Of a stretch of DNA of 64,000 nt, positions 20,652 through 28,427 are shown in pieces. Position 1 is the stretch's first letter. Every line of letters starts with the position of its first letter. The notes under the pieces are model-generated. The model saw only the letters and a program-made list of their open reading frames with translations. It was not told where the DNA came from and made no database searches. A program made the position numbers and the translations under genes. This stretch comes from Rubrivivax gelatinosus. Lineage in GTDB: Bacteria; Pseudomonadota; Gammaproteobacteria; Burkholderiales; Burkholderiaceae_C. Location of the stretch: the NCBI RefSeq assembly GCF_004340905.1, contig NZ_SLXD01000012.1:62001-126000 (forward strand), in the 5' to 3' direction.

Positions 20652-21061
20652 AAGTCGCCTTCGCCACACAGGACCAGCAGCGCGTCGACGCGCACTTCGG
20701 CTGGGCCCCGCACCTGGCGGTCTACGACGTCACCCCCGAGGGCTATGCCTTCGTGCAGGACTTCGCCTTCGGCGACGGCCTGGACGAAGACGGCGACGAG
20801 GACAAGCTGACGCCTAAGCTCGCCGCGATCGCCGACTGCGCCATCGTCTACGTCGCCGCGATCGGCGGCTCGGCGGCGGCGCGGGTCGTCGCCAGCCGCA
20901 TCCACCCGGTCAAGGTGACGCAGCCCGAGCCCATCCTGGACATCCTCGACAAGCTGCAGAACGTGCTGCGCGGCACGCCGCCGCCGTGGCTGCGCAAGGC
21001 GCTGATGAAGGGCCAGGAACGGTCCTTCGACTTCGAGGACGATGCCGAGGTGAAACGATGA
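20648..21061 (+). CDS. nifX: Nitrogenase cofactor carrier NifX
   Basis: A 137-aa NifX protein of the NifX/NifB-C-terminal/NafY fold, which binds NifB-cofactor and VK-cluster during FeMo-cofactor synthesis. It begins M-K-V-A-F-A-T-Q-D and contains [19 protein letters not shown] and a P-P-P-W-L-R-K near the end. Start and stop both overlap neighbours as ATGA, so nifN-nifX-next gene is one coupled unit. Confidence 0.95.
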   Translation: MKVAFATQDQQRVDAHFGWAPHLAVYDVTPEGYAFVQDFAFGDGLDEDGDEDKLTPKLAAIADCAIVYVAAIGGSAAARVVASRIHPVKVTQPEPILDILDKLQNVLRGTPPPWLRKALMKGQERSFDFEDDAEVKR

Positions 21062-21537
21062 GCGCCGCCGTCGACAGCCCCGTGGCCGACGAGGCCGCGC
21101 TGCAGGACGGCTTCGTGCGCGAGCTGATCAAGCAGATCCGCGCCCAGGACACGCACGGCACCTGGGACGGCAAGAGCGACACGACGCTGCTCGAACCCTT
21201 CATCCTCAGCGCCGAGCAGCGCCGCGCGCTGCCGATCATGGGCGACCCCGACCCCGACACGCTGTGGCGGCTGGACCTGTTCCACAACGCCGTCGGCCTG
21301 GCGATCGAACGCGCCACCGGCGTCATGGTCAGCCCGATGACGAAGATCAGCCACGAAGGCTTCGGCCGCACGGTGCTGACCGCCGGCCGGCTGGTCGTCG
21401 TCAACCGCCACCTGCGCGACGTGCACCGCTTCGGCTACCCGAGCCTCGCCAAGCTGGCCGAGGCCGGCAACAAGCTGGTCACCGAGGGGGTGTCGATGAT
21501 CGAGCAGCACCGCGACGTCGCCACCTGGGGAGCATGA
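21058..21537 (+). CDS. NifX-associated nitrogen fixation protein (DUF269 family)
   Basis: A 159-aa protein of the NifX-associated family (DUF269), found after nifX in many diazotrophs. It shows the typical [24 protein letters not shown] and S-H-E-G-F-G-R segments. Its biochemical role is not established. ATG 21058 overlaps the nifX stop; a longer frame upstream is the wrong-frame part of nifX. The next start lies one base after its stop. Confidence 0.93.
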   Translation: MSAAVDSPVADEAALQDGFVRELIKQIRAQDTHGTWDGKSDTTLLEPFILSAEQRRALPIMGDPDPDTLWRLDLFHNAVGLAIERATGVMVSPMTKISHEGFGRTVLTAGRLVVVNRHLRDVHRFGYPSLAKLAEAGNKLVTEGVSMIEQHRDVATWGA

Positions 21538-21538
21538 G

Positions 21539-21739
21539 ATGGCCGACCTCGAAGCCCTGAAGGCCGAGATCAAGAAGCTCAACGCCCGCGCGACGCAGGC
21601 CAAGATGGACCTGCACGACCTGTCGGAGGAACTGCCGACGAACTGGGAGCGCATCCCTGAGGTCGCCCGGGTCGCCCACGAGGCGCATGCGGCGCTGGTC
21701 GCCGCACGCGTGCAGCTCGCCGCGGCCCAGGCCGCCTGA
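21539..21739 (+). CDS. CCE_0567-type metalloprotein (DUF683)
   Basis: A 66-aa, two-helix protein of the DUF683 family. The first helix reads [13 protein letters not shown] and a second carries V-A-H-E-A-H-A-A. The cyanobacterial member is a small helical metal-binding protein. Members almost always follow the NifX-associated gene, as here. The E-E-L-P-T-N-W-E turn between the helices is characteristic. Confidence 0.9.
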   Translation: MADLEALKAEIKKLNARATQAKMDLHDLSEELPTNWERIPEVARVAHEAHAALVAARVQLAAAQAA

Positions 21740-21750
21740 CGGAGAACACC

Positions 21751-22056
21751 GTGTCCCACTACAGCATCACCCTGCCCTCGGGCGCCACCTGGACGCCCTC
21801 CTTCGTGCAGAAGATCGACGAAGGCAAGTGCATCGGCTGCGGCCGCTGCTTCCGTGTCTGCCCGCGTGGCGTGCTCGAGCTGATCGGCCTGGACGAGGAC
21901 GGCGAGCGTGTCGCGCTGGACCCGGACGGCGACGACGACGAGGAGTACGAGAAGAAGGTCATGACGATCGCGCACGGCGAGCTGTGCATCGGCTGCACCG
22001 CCTGCTCGAAGATCTGCCCGAAGAAGTGCTACACGCACGCCCCGGTGGCCGCCTGA
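21751..22056 (+). CDS. fdxB: Nif-specific ferredoxin III (two 4Fe-4S)
   Basis: A 101-aa bacterial ferredoxin of the nif-specific ferredoxin III type. The two cluster motifs are [12 protein letters not shown] (from residue 28) and [12 protein letters not shown], separated by an acidic insert D-G-D-D-D-E-E. It is thought to pass electrons during nitrogenase function or cofactor synthesis. The start is GTG with GGAGA upstream. The stop overlaps nifQ as TGATG. Confidence 0.92.
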   Translation: MSHYSITLPSGATWTPSFVQKIDEGKCIGCGRCFRVCPRGVLELIGLDEDGERVALDPDGDDDEEYEKKVMTIAHGELCIGCTACSKICPKKCYTHAPVAA

Positions 22057-22460
22057 TGGCGCCGCGGCCGGTGCCCGAGGCGCTGGCGCGACGCGCGGCG
22101 CGCGCCGACGAGGTCGAGGACCTGGTCGCGCTGCTGCTCGACCACGCCGAGGGCCCGCGCGAAGCCGCGGCCGCCGTCGCCGAGACGCTGGCCGTCGCCT
22201 GCCTGGGCGACAACCACCTCTGGCAGGACCTGCAGCTCGCCTCGCGCGCCGAGCTGTCGGCGCTGATGACCTGGTGGTTCCCGGCGCTGGTGCGCAGGAA
22301 CAGCGCCGACATGAAGTGGAAGAAGTTCCTCTACAAGCAGCTGTGCGAGCGCGAGCAGCTCTTCGTCTGCAAGGCGCCGAGCTGCGCCGTCTGCTGCGAC
22401 CACGCGCTGTGTTTCGGCCCCGAGGACGGCGCGCGCCGCGCCGTGGCCGCGGTCGCCTGA
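22056..22460 (+). CDS. nifQ: Molybdenum donor protein NifQ (short form)
   Basis: A 134-aa NifQ. NifQ carries an Mo-Fe-S cluster and supplies molybdenum to NifEN/NifH for FeMo-cofactor assembly. The signature C-x4-C-x2-C-x5-C is present in the segment from C-K-A-P-S to H-A-L-C near the C-terminus, and L-G-D-N-H-L-W-Q-D-L lies before it. It is shorter than many NifQ proteins (about 170-200 aa), lacking part of the N-terminal region. The ATG overlaps the ferredoxin stop by one base. Confidence 0.9.
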   Translation: MAPRPVPEALARRAARADEVEDLVALLLDHAEGPREAAAAVAETLAVACLGDNHLWQDLQLASRAELSALMTWWFPALVRRNSADMKWKKFLYKQLCEREQLFVCKAPSCAVCCDHALCFGPEDGARRAVAAVA

Positions 22461-22470
22461 GCCGGCTGCG

Positions 22471-22824
22471 ATGTTCACCGCCGCGCTGCTGGACCTGGTG
22501 CAGCAGTCCGGTGAAGGCGTGCTGATCCTCGTCGACGGCCTCGATGAACCCGAGTTCCGGCACTCGCGACTGACACGCGCCGAGGTACGCCGGCTGCTGC
22601 TCGTCGTCGCCCGCACGCTGGACGCGCTGCCACCCGAGGCGCGCAGCGCGATGCCCGAGATCGACCTCGACGGCTGGCGTGTCGTCGCCCGCGCCGTGCT
22701 CGACGACGGCCCCGGCGCCGACGACACCGCCTGGTTCGCCGCCATCTCGCTGCTGCCGGCCACGCTGGGCTGGCTGAAGCTGTACCGGCGCGAGGCGCCG
22801 CAGCTCTTCGACTACCGGCCCTGA
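22471..22824 (+). CDS. Small nif-cluster protein, paralogue of 2768-3124
   Basis: A 117-aa mainly helical protein starting 10 bp after nifQ. It matches the 118-aa protein at 2768-3124 in size, in its central T-L-D-A-L helix, in the D-L-D-G-W segment and in the closing [11 protein letters not shown] block. No known domain is recognised. It ends the nifE operon, with only one base between its stop and the 3' end of the convergent gene. Confidence 0.7.
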   Translation: MFTAALLDLVQQSGEGVLILVDGLDEPEFRHSRLTRAEVRRLLLVVARTLDALPPEARSAMPEIDLDGWRVVARAVLDDGPGADDTAWFAAISLLPATLGWLKLYRREAPQLFDYRP

Positions 22825-22825
22825 G

Positions 22826-23314
22826 TCATTCGTCGGGCGCGGCGCGCAGCAGCGCGCTGACGACCTCGTCGCCCAGCCGAGCGTCCGGCGCGACACGTTC
22901 GATCAGCTCCAGGTGCTCGCGCGCCGTGTCCAGGTCGCCGGCGCGCAGTGCGATGAAGGCCAGCGCCTTGTGCATGAAGAGCCAGAAACGCGCCGGGCCG
23001 TCGGCGTTGAAGTCCGGGGGCGGCGAGCCGTCGAGCGCCTGGCCATCGCCGTCGAGGCCGGCGGCATGCCCCGCCTCCAGCAGCCCGCGCAGCGCGGCAC
23101 GCTCGGCGAGTTCGAACTCGCGCCGCTGCGCATGGTGCTTGACGAGCGCGAAGTACAGCACCAGGGTCTGCGGCGCGATGGCCTGCGCCGTCCACAGCAG
23201 GGCGCCGCGCTGCGCCGGCCCGGCCACCGCGGCCTGGCGCAGCAGGCCGTGGAGCGAGGCGGGCACGGGGCCGCCGAAGAAGGCGTCGGACGCGACGCCG
23301 GTGAACAGGTTCAT
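22826..23314 (-). CDS. Helical-repeat-like hypothetical protein with its own sigma-54 promoter
   Basis: A 162-aa protein, almost entirely alpha-helical by composition. Blocks such as [16 protein letters not shown] and [15 protein letters not shown] look like degenerate TPR helices. There is no signal peptide. ATG 23314 has AGGAG upstream and lies 32 nt after the start predicted from a minus-strand sigma-54 box. It is convergent with the nifE operon and divergent from iscS. The family is not recognised. Confidence 0.75.
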   Translation of the reverse strand: MNLFTGVASDAFFGGPVPASLHGLLRQAAVAGPAQRGALLWTAQAIAPQTLVLYFALVKHHAQRREFELAERAALRGLLEAGHAAGLDGDGQALDGSPPPDFNADGPARFWLFMHKALAFIALRAGDLDTAREHLELIERVAPDARLGDEVVSALLRAAPDE

Positions 23315-23357
23315 CTGCGATCTCCTGCGTTCACCCTGGCGGGGCGGGACAAGGAAA

Positions 23358-23372
23358 GCACGGCGGGTGCCA
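23358..23372 (-). promoter_or_regulatory. Sigma-54 promoter of the 22826-23314 gene
   Basis: On the minus strand the site reads TGGCAC-CCGCC-GTGC, a full -24 box and the same GTGC -12 variant seen at nifE. Predicted start near 23346. Confidence 0.65.
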
Positions 23373-23460
23373 GCGCCGCGCGTCGCAATGGCGACAAATC
23401 CGACAGGTGCAGCCTCTTGCACCGCAGTTCCGACGATCGGCCCGGCAAGGCGCAAGTGTC

Positions 23461-23472
23461 TGATCCAGATCA
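23461..23472. promoter_or_regulatory. FNR-like palindrome upstream of iscS
   Basis: TGAT-CCAG-ATCA matches the core of the FNR/Anr consensus (TTGAT-N4-ATCAA). Its centre is about 53 bp upstream of the predicted iscS start. An imperfect NifA-type site TGT-N10-TCA (23457-23472) overlaps it. Confidence 0.45.
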
Positions 23473-23493
23473 TCTTTTTCCCGCGCCGAGGGT

Positions 23494-23509
23494 TGGCACG
23501 GTCCCTGCG
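23494..23509 (+). promoter_or_regulatory. Sigma-54 promoter of the nif-linked isc operon
   Basis: TGGCACGGTCCCTGCG matches TGGCAC-N5-CTGC, one base from consensus. Predicted start near 23520, 29 nt before the iscS ATG. Confidence 0.8.
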
Positions 23510-23548
23510 TTATGGGGATGCCTCGCCCACTTCCGCCGGAGCCTCGTG

Positions 23549-24766
23549 ATGGATCCCAGCGCCAAGCCGATCTACCTGGACTACGCGGCCACGACGCCGG
23601 TCGACCCGCGTGTCGTGCAGGCGATGCTGCCCTATCTGTATGAACAGTTCGGGAACCCCGCCTCGCGCAGCCACGCTTTCGGCTGGGCCGCGGAAGAGGC
23701 GGTGGAGATCGCCCGCGAACACGTCGCCGCGCTCGTCGGCGCCGACCCGCGCGAGATCGTCTGGACCTCTGGCGCCACCGAGAGCAACAACCTCGCGATC
23801 AAGGGCGCGGCGCAGTTCAACCGCTCGCGCGGCCGCCACCTCGTGACCGTGAAGACCGAGCACAAGGCGGTGCTGGACACGATGCGCGAGCTCGAACGCG
23901 CCGGCTGGGAGGTCACATACCTCGACGTCGGCGCCGACGGCCTCGTCGACCCGGCGGCCTTCGAGGCCGCGCTGCGGCCCGACACCGTGCTGGCCTCGGT
24001 GATGCTGGTCAACAACGAGATCGGCGTCGTGCAGGACATCGCCACGCTGGGCCGCATCTGCCGCGCCTGCGGCGTGCTGCTGCACGTCGACGCCGCCCAG
24101 GCCACCGGCAAGGTGGCGATCGACTTCGCCTCCTGGCCGGTGGACCTGATGAGCCTGTCGGCGCACAAGACCTACGGCCCCAAGGGCATCGGCGCGCTGG
24201 TCGTGCGGCGCAAGCCGCGTGTGCGCATCGAGACCCAGACCCACGGCGGCGGCCACGAGCGCGGCATGCGCTCGGGCACGCTGCCCACGCACCAGATCGT
24301 CGGCATGGGCGAGGCCTACCGCCTGGCGCGCGTGTCGATGGCCGCCGAGAACGAACGCATCCGCGTGCTGCGCGACCGGCTGCTGGCCGGGCTGTCGGAC
24401 ATCCCCGAGATCCGCGTCAACGGCTCGCTCGAAGCGCGCGTGCCGCACAACCTCAACGTCAGCTTCCAGTTCGTCGAAGGCGAGTCGCTGCTGATGGGTC
24501 TGAAGGGCATCGCCGTCTCGTCGGGCTCGGCCTGCACCTCGGCCAGCCTGGAGCCGAGCTACGTGCTGCGGGCGCTGGGCCTGTCGGACGAGATCGCGCA
24601 CAGCTCGATCCGCTTTTCCGTCGGCCGCTTCACGACCGAGGCCGAGATCGACGCCGCCGTCGCGCAGACGCGCCGCACCGTCGAGCGCCTGCGCGAGCTG
24701 AGCCCGTTGTGGGACCTGCACTGCGCCGGCGTCGACCTCGCCGCCGTGCAGTGGGCAGCGCACTGA
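23549..24766 (+). CDS. iscS: IscS-type cysteine desulfurase, nif-linked copy
   Basis: A 405-aa cysteine desulfurase very close to housekeeping Isc[17 protein letters not shown] at the start, [14 protein letters not shown] in the middle, and an end V-D-L-x-x-V-Q-W-A-x-H like E. coli. PLP lysine is K207 ([10 protein letters not shown]) and the mobile-loop cysteine is C329 ([11 protein letters not shown]). It would feed sulfur to the adjacent IscU. A sigma-54 box sits in front and no iscR is present, so this copy appears devoted to nitrogen fixation. Confidence 0.93.
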   Translation: MDPSAKPIYLDYAATTPVDPRVVQAMLPYLYEQFGNPASRSHAFGWAAEEAVEIAREHVAALVGADPREIVWTSGATESNNLAIKGAAQFNRSRGRHLVTVKTEHKAVLDTMRELERAGWEVTYLDVGADGLVDPAAFEAALRPDTVLASVMLVNNEIGVVQDIATLGRICRACGVLLHVDAAQATGKVAIDFASWPVDLMSLSAHKTYGPKGIGALVVRRKPRVRIETQTHGGGHERGMRSGTLPTHQIVGMGEAYRLARVSMAAENERIRVLRDRLLAGLSDIPEIRVNGSLEARVPHNLNVSFQFVEGESLLMGLKGIAVSSGSACTSASLEPSYVLRALGLSDEIAHSSIRFSVGRFTTEAEIDAAVAQTRRTVERLRELSPLWDLHCAGVDLAAVQWAAH

Positions 24767-24791
24767 ATTCCTTGCACACCCGGAGGCCGAC

Positions 24792-25247
24792 ATGGCGTAC
24801 AGCGAGAAGGTCATCGACCACTACGAGAACCCGCGCAACGTCGGCGGCTTCGCCGCCGGCGACGACACGGTGGCCACCGGCATGGTCGGCGCGCCGGCCT
24901 GCGGCGACGTGATGAAGCTGCAGATCAAGGTCGACCCGAGCACCGGCGTCATCGAGGACGCCCGCTTCAAGACCTACGGCTGCGGCTCGGCGATCGCGTC
25001 GAGCTCGCTGGTCACCGAATGGGTCAAGGGCAAGACGCTGGAGCAGGCGCTGGCGATCAAGAACACCGCCATCGCCGAGGAGCTGGCGCTGCCGCCGGTG
25101 AAGATCCACTGCTCCATCCTCGCCGAGGACGCGATCAAGGCCGCGGTGGCCGACTACCGCCAGCGCCACGCCGGCCCGGGCGGGCTGATCGAGGAGCGCG
25201 CCTGCTCGCCTTCGTCGCCCGATCAACAGCACAGCGAAGCGGCCTGA
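24792..25247 (+). CDS. iscU: IscU Fe-S scaffold protein, nif-linked copy
   Basis: A 151-aa IscU-type scaffold on which [2Fe-2S] and [4Fe-4S] clusters are built. The three cluster cysteines are C37 (A-C-G-D, with D39), C64 (Y-G-C-G-S-A) and C107 (H-C-S-I-L). The HscA recognition motif L-P-P-V-K is intact at 100-104. It ends about 22 residues beyond normal IscU (128 aa) with a polar [11 protein letters not shown] tail. It lacks the ferredoxin-like and C-terminal domains of NifU. Confidence 0.93.
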   Translation: MAYSEKVIDHYENPRNVGGFAAGDDTVATGMVGAPACGDVMKLQIKVDPSTGVIEDARFKTYGCGSAIASSSLVTEWVKGKTLEQALAIKNTAIAEELALPPVKIHCSILAEDAIKAAVADYRQRHAGPGGLIEERACSPSSPDQQHSEAA

Positions 25248-25276
25248 AGCGCCGCGCCGACCACCAGGAGTCCACG

Positions 25277-25684
25277 ATGGCCTGCCAGTCCCAAGGAAAC
25301 GTCGCCCCGTCCGAACTCGTGCCGCGCGCCGAGCCGCCGCTGCTGCCCGAAGGCGAGCAGCCGATCCGCATCAGCGACGCCGTCGTCGCCAAGGTCAGCG
25401 AGCTGCTGGCCGAAGAAGGCGACCCCAGCCTGCAGCTGCGCATCTACGTCACCGGCGGCGGCTGCTCGGGCTTCCAGTACGGCTTCGCCTTCGACGACGA
25501 ACTGAAGGAAGACGACGTGCAGGTGGCGCGCGAGCCGATCACCGTTGTCGTCGACGCGATGAGCCTGCAGTACCTCGTCGGCGCCGAGATCGACTACGAG
25601 GACCGCCTGGACGGCGCACGCTTCGTCATCCGCAACCCGAACGCGACCAGCACCTGCGGTTGCGGCTCGTCCTTCTCGGTCTGA
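25277..25684 (+). CDS. A-type Fe-S carrier, ErpA-like
   Basis: A 135-aa HesB/IscA-family protein. After an N-terminal extension of about 30 residues, the core has [18 protein letters not shown] and the closing [10 protein letters not shown]. The three cysteines bind Fe or an Fe-S cluster for transfer to target proteins. The F-Q-Y segment and G-A-E-I-D-Y resemble ErpA more than IscA. ATG 25277 is preceded by AGGAG; the next A-type carrier starts two bases after its stop. Confidence 0.85.
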   Translation: MACQSQGNVAPSELVPRAEPPLLPEGEQPIRISDAVVAKVSELLAEEGDPSLQLRIYVTGGGCSGFQYGFAFDDELKEDDVQVAREPITVVVDAMSLQYLVGAEIDYEDRLDGARFVIRNPNATSTCGCGSSFSV

Positions 25685-25686
25685 CC

Positions 25687-26010
25687 ATGGCCATCAGCGT
25701 CACCCCCAAGGCCGCGGCCCAGATCCGCAAGGCGCTGGACAAACGCGGCAGCGGCGTCGGGCTGCGGCTGGACGTCAAGACCAGCGGCTGCTCGGGCTAC
25801 GCCTACGCACTGGAGTTCGCCGATGCTGCCGAGCCCGAGGACCTGAGCTTCGAGTCCGAAGGCGTGATGCTCTTCGTCGCCGCCCACAGCCTGCCGCTGC
25901 TCGACGGCACGCGGCTGGACTGGGTGCGCGAAGGCCTGAACGAAGGCTTCAAGTTCGACAACCCCAACGCCGCCGCCACCTGCGGCTGCGGCGAGTCGTT
26001 CGCCGTCTGA
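25687..26010 (+). CDS. iscA: A-type Fe-S carrier IscA
   Basis: A 107-aa IscA family protein opening [10 protein letters not shown] and containing T-S-G-C-S-G-Y-A-Y and T-C-G-C-G-E-S-F, which give the three ligand cysteines. It likely passes clusters from IscU to nitrogenase maturation proteins. Two different A-type carriers side by side suggests divided labour. Spacing is 2 bp to the preceding gene and 7 bp to hscA. Confidence 0.88.
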   Translation: MAISVTPKAAAQIRKALDKRGSGVGLRLDVKTSGCSGYAYALEFADAAEPEDLSFESEGVMLFVAAHSLPLLDGTRLDWVREGLNEGFKFDNPNAAATCGCGESFAV

Positions 26011-26017
26011 GAACGCC

Positions 26018-27919
26018 ATGGCGCTGCTGCAGATCGCCGAACCGGGCCGCGCCGCCGCGCCGCACCAGCACCGGCTGGCCGTCGGCATCGACCTGGGCAC
26101 GACGAACTCGCTGGTCGCCACGGTGCGCAGCGGCCAGGCCGTCGTGCTGCCCGACGCCGACGGCCGGCGCCTCGTGCCCTCGGTCGTGCACTACGGCGAG
26201 GACGGCGTGCTGACGGTCGGCGCCGCGGCCAAGGCCTTTGCCGCCGCCGACCCGCACAACACCATCGCCTCGGCCAAGCGCCTGATCGGCCGTGCGCTGG
26301 AGGACATCGCCGCCGGCACCCTGCCCTATGCGCTGGAGCGCCTGAGCGACAGCGCCGTCGGCGTGTGCACGCGTGCCGGCATCAAGAGCCCGGTGGACGT
26401 CGGCGGCGAGGTGCTGCAGGTGCTGAAGGAACGCGCCGAGGCCTCGCTGGGCGGCGAGCTCGTCGGCGCGGTGATCACCGTGCCGGCCTACTTCGACGAC
26501 GCCCAGCGCCAGGCGACCAAGGACGCCGCGGCGCTGGCCGGGATCAACGTGCTGCGGCTGCTCAACGAACCGACCGCCGCGGCCATCGCCTACGGGCTGG
26601 AGTCGGCCAGCGAAGGTCTCTACGTCGTCTACGACCTGGGCGGCGGCACCTTCGACGTCAGCATCCTGCGGCTGTCGCGCGGCGTCTTCGAGGTCGTCGC
26701 GACCGCCGGAGACGCGGTGCTCGGCGGCGACGACTTCGACCACACGCTGGCGCAGTGGTTCGCCGGCGAGACCGGCGGCTGGCACCCCGGCGACCTGGCG
26801 CGGCTGCACGCCGCGGCGCGCCACGCCAAGGAGACGCTGAGCGAGCTGGACCGCGTGGTGATGCACTGCCTGCGCGCCGACGGCACGCCGGCGACGGCGA
26901 CGATCACGCGCACGCAGTTCGAGACCCTGACGCGGCCGCTGGTCGAACGCACGCTGGGCCCGGTCAAACGCGCGCTGCGCGACGCGAAGCTCAAGCCCGC
27001 CGAGGTCGACGGCGTCGTGCTGGTCGGCGGCGCGACGCGCATGCCGGCGGTGCGCGCCGCCGTCGGTTCGCTGTTCGGCCGCGAGCCCTACACCGGCATC
27101 GACCCCGACGAGGCGGTGGCGCTGGGCGCGGCAATCCAGGCCGACCAGCTGGCCGGCAACCGCGGCGCCGACGGCCTGCTGCTGCTGGACGTGAACCCGC
27201 TGTCGCTGGGCCTGGAGACGATGGGCGGGCTGGTCGAGAAGATCATCCCGCGCAACAGCACCGTGCCGACGGCACGCGCCCAGGACTTCACGACCTTCAA
27301 GGACGGCCAGACGGCGATGGTGCTGCACGTCGTGCAGGGCGAGCGCGAGCTGGTCAGCGAGTGCCGGTCGCTGGCGCGTTTCACGCTGCGCGGCATCCCG
27401 CCGATGGTGGCGGGCGCGGCGCGCATCCGCGTCACCTTCCAGATCGACGCCGACGGGCTGCTGTCGGTCAGCGCCGTCGAGCAGACCTCGGGCGCGCACG
27501 CCCAGGTCGAGGTCAAGCCGAGCTACGGCCTGGACACCGCCCAGGTGGCCGGCATGCTGCAGCAGGCGCTGGGCCACGCCGCCGAGGACGCCGCGGCACG
27601 CGCGCTGCGCGAAGCCGAGATCGACGCCCGCCGCCTGCTCGACGCCACCGAGGCCGCGCTGCACGAAGACGGCGAGCGCCTGCTGTCCAGCCCCGAGCTG
27701 TTCCAGATCCTGCGTGCGATGCAGGACGTCATCGACGCGCTGGCAGAATGCGCCGAGGGTGAAGGCACGACGCCGGAAGCCCACCGGGCGCTGCGAGAGC
27801 GCCTGCGTCGTGCGGGCGACGAGCTCAACCGGATCACGACGCCGTTCGCGGCACGCCGAATGGACGAGCGCGTGCGCAGTGCGCTGTCCGGTCGCACGCT
27901 CGAACAGATGGCCGCATGA
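26018..27919 (+). CDS. hscA: HscA, Hsp70-type chaperone for Fe-S assembly
   Basis: A 633-aa Hsp70 of the HscA type. The ATPase domain has [29 protein letters not shown] and V-G-G-A-T-R-M-P; the substrate domain follows with L-D-V-N-P-L-S-L-G. HscA uses ATP to release clusters from IscU by gripping L-P-P-V-K. Its usual J-protein partner HscB is not encoded here, so it would have to borrow one from elsewhere. The stop lies inside an ATGA shared with a possible small ORF. Confidence 0.93.
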   Translation: MALLQIAEPGRAAAPHQHRLAVGIDLGTTNSLVATVRSGQAVVLPDADGRRLVPSVVHYGEDGVLTVGAAAKAFAAADPHNTIASAKRLIGRALEDIAAGTLPYALERLSDSAVGVCTRAGIKSPVDVGGEVLQVLKERAEASLGGELVGAVITVPAYFDDAQRQATKDAAALAGINVLRLLNEPTAAAIAYGLESASEGLYVVYDLGGGTFDVSILRLSRGVFEVVATAGDAVLGGDDFDHTLAQWFAGETGGWHPGDLARLHAAARHAKETLSELDRVVMHCLRADGTPATATITRTQFETLTRPLVERTLGPVKRALRDAKLKPAEVDGVVLVGGATRMPAVRAAVGSLFGREPYTGIDPDEAVALGAAIQADQLAGNRGADGLLLLDVNPLSLGLETMGGLVEKIIPRNSTVPTARAQDFTTFKDGQTAMVLHVVQGERELVSECRSLARFTLRGIPPMVAGAARIRVTFQIDADGLLSVSAVEQTSGAHAQVEVKPSYGLDTAQVAGMLQQALGHAAEDAAARALREAEIDARRLLDATEAALHEDGERLLSSPELFQILRAMQDVIDALAECAEGEGTTPEAHRALRERLRRAGDELNRITTPFAARRMDERVRSALSGRTLEQMAA

Positions 27920-28062
27920 GCGCTCAGGACTTGTCCGGAGCTCATTCCCGCCTGGCGGGACCGGCCGCCAGGCCGAAGGGTGCTCCAGTGAGCGCTCAGG
28001 ACTTGTCCGGCGCTCATTCCCGCGTGGCGGGACCGGCCGCAGGACTAAGGATGCCCGAATGA
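27916..28062 (+). CDS. Possible 48-aa translationally coupled small ORF
   Basis: An open frame of 48 codons starts at an ATG overlapping the hscA stop (ATGA) and stops in an ATGA overlapping the fdx start. The peptide contains the block [11 protein letters not shown] twice, 24 residues apart, because of the underlying DNA repeat. It may be a real peptide or simply a coding-looking repeat that bridges hscA and fdx. No family is recognised. Confidence 0.3.
   Translation: MSAQDLSGAHSRLAGPAARPKGAPVSAQDLSGAHSRVAGPAAGLRMPE
27917..28059 (+). repeat. Tandem 72-bp repeat between hscA and fdx
   Basis: Two copies, 27917-27988 and 27989-28059, share TGAGCGCTCAGGACTTGTCC at their start and stay nearly identical for about 52 bp. 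Each contains the palindromes GGAC-tt-GTCC and CCCGCC-t-GGCGGG (the second copy slightly altered). Confidence 0.85.
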
Positions 28063-28409
28063 GCGACGACAACACCACCCGCATCACCGTCCTGCCGCAC
28101 GCCCAGCTCTGCCCCGACGGCCTCAGCTTCGAGGCCGAGGCCGGCAACTCGCTGGTCGACGAGCTGCTGATGAACGGCATCGCGATCGAACACGCCTGCG
28201 ACAAGGTCGGCGCCTGTGCCACCTGCCACGTCTACCTGCGCCAGGGCGCCGAACACGTGAACCCGGTCGACGACGACGAGGACGAGCAGCTCTCCGACGC
28301 CTGGGGGCTGGAAGCCGATTCGCGGCTGTCGTGCTGCGTGAAGGTCGGCGGGCCGGAACTCATCATCGAGCTGCCGCGCTACTCGAAGAACCACGCGAGA
28401 GAGCGCTGA
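28059..28409 (+). CDS. fdx: ISC-type [2Fe-2S] ferredoxin
   Basis: A 116-aa adrenodoxin-like ferredoxin of the ISC system. Cluster cysteines lie in C-D-K-V-G-A-C-A-T-C-H-V (C-x5-C-x2-C) and in L-S-C-C-V-K. It supplies electrons for Fe-S assembly on IscU. It starts M-S-D-D-N; ATG 28059 overlaps the small ORF stop. It is the last gene of the operon and converges on tpsB with an 18-bp gap. Confidence 0.92.
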   Translation: MSDDNTTRITVLPHAQLCPDGLSFEAEAGNSLVDELLMNGIAIEHACDKVGACATCHVYLRQGAEHVNPVDDDEDEQLSDAWGLEADSRLSCCVKVGGPELIIELPRYSKNHARER

Positions 28410-28420
28410 GCTCCCTCGCG
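28394..28420. terminator. Stem-loop at the fdx/tpsB convergence
   Basis: CGCGAGAGAGC (28394-28404) and GCTCCCTCGCG (28410-28420) form an 11-bp stem with one mismatch and a 5-nt loop across the fdx stop. It lacks a T-run, so bidirectional termination is only possible, not certain. Confidence 0.4.
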
Positions 28421-28427
28421 ACGCCGG

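Noticed and set aside
27714..28409. Longer ferredoxin starting upstream inside hscA
   Set aside because: The added residues come from hscA in another frame and from the tandem repeat. ATG 28059 gives a normal ISC ferredoxin.
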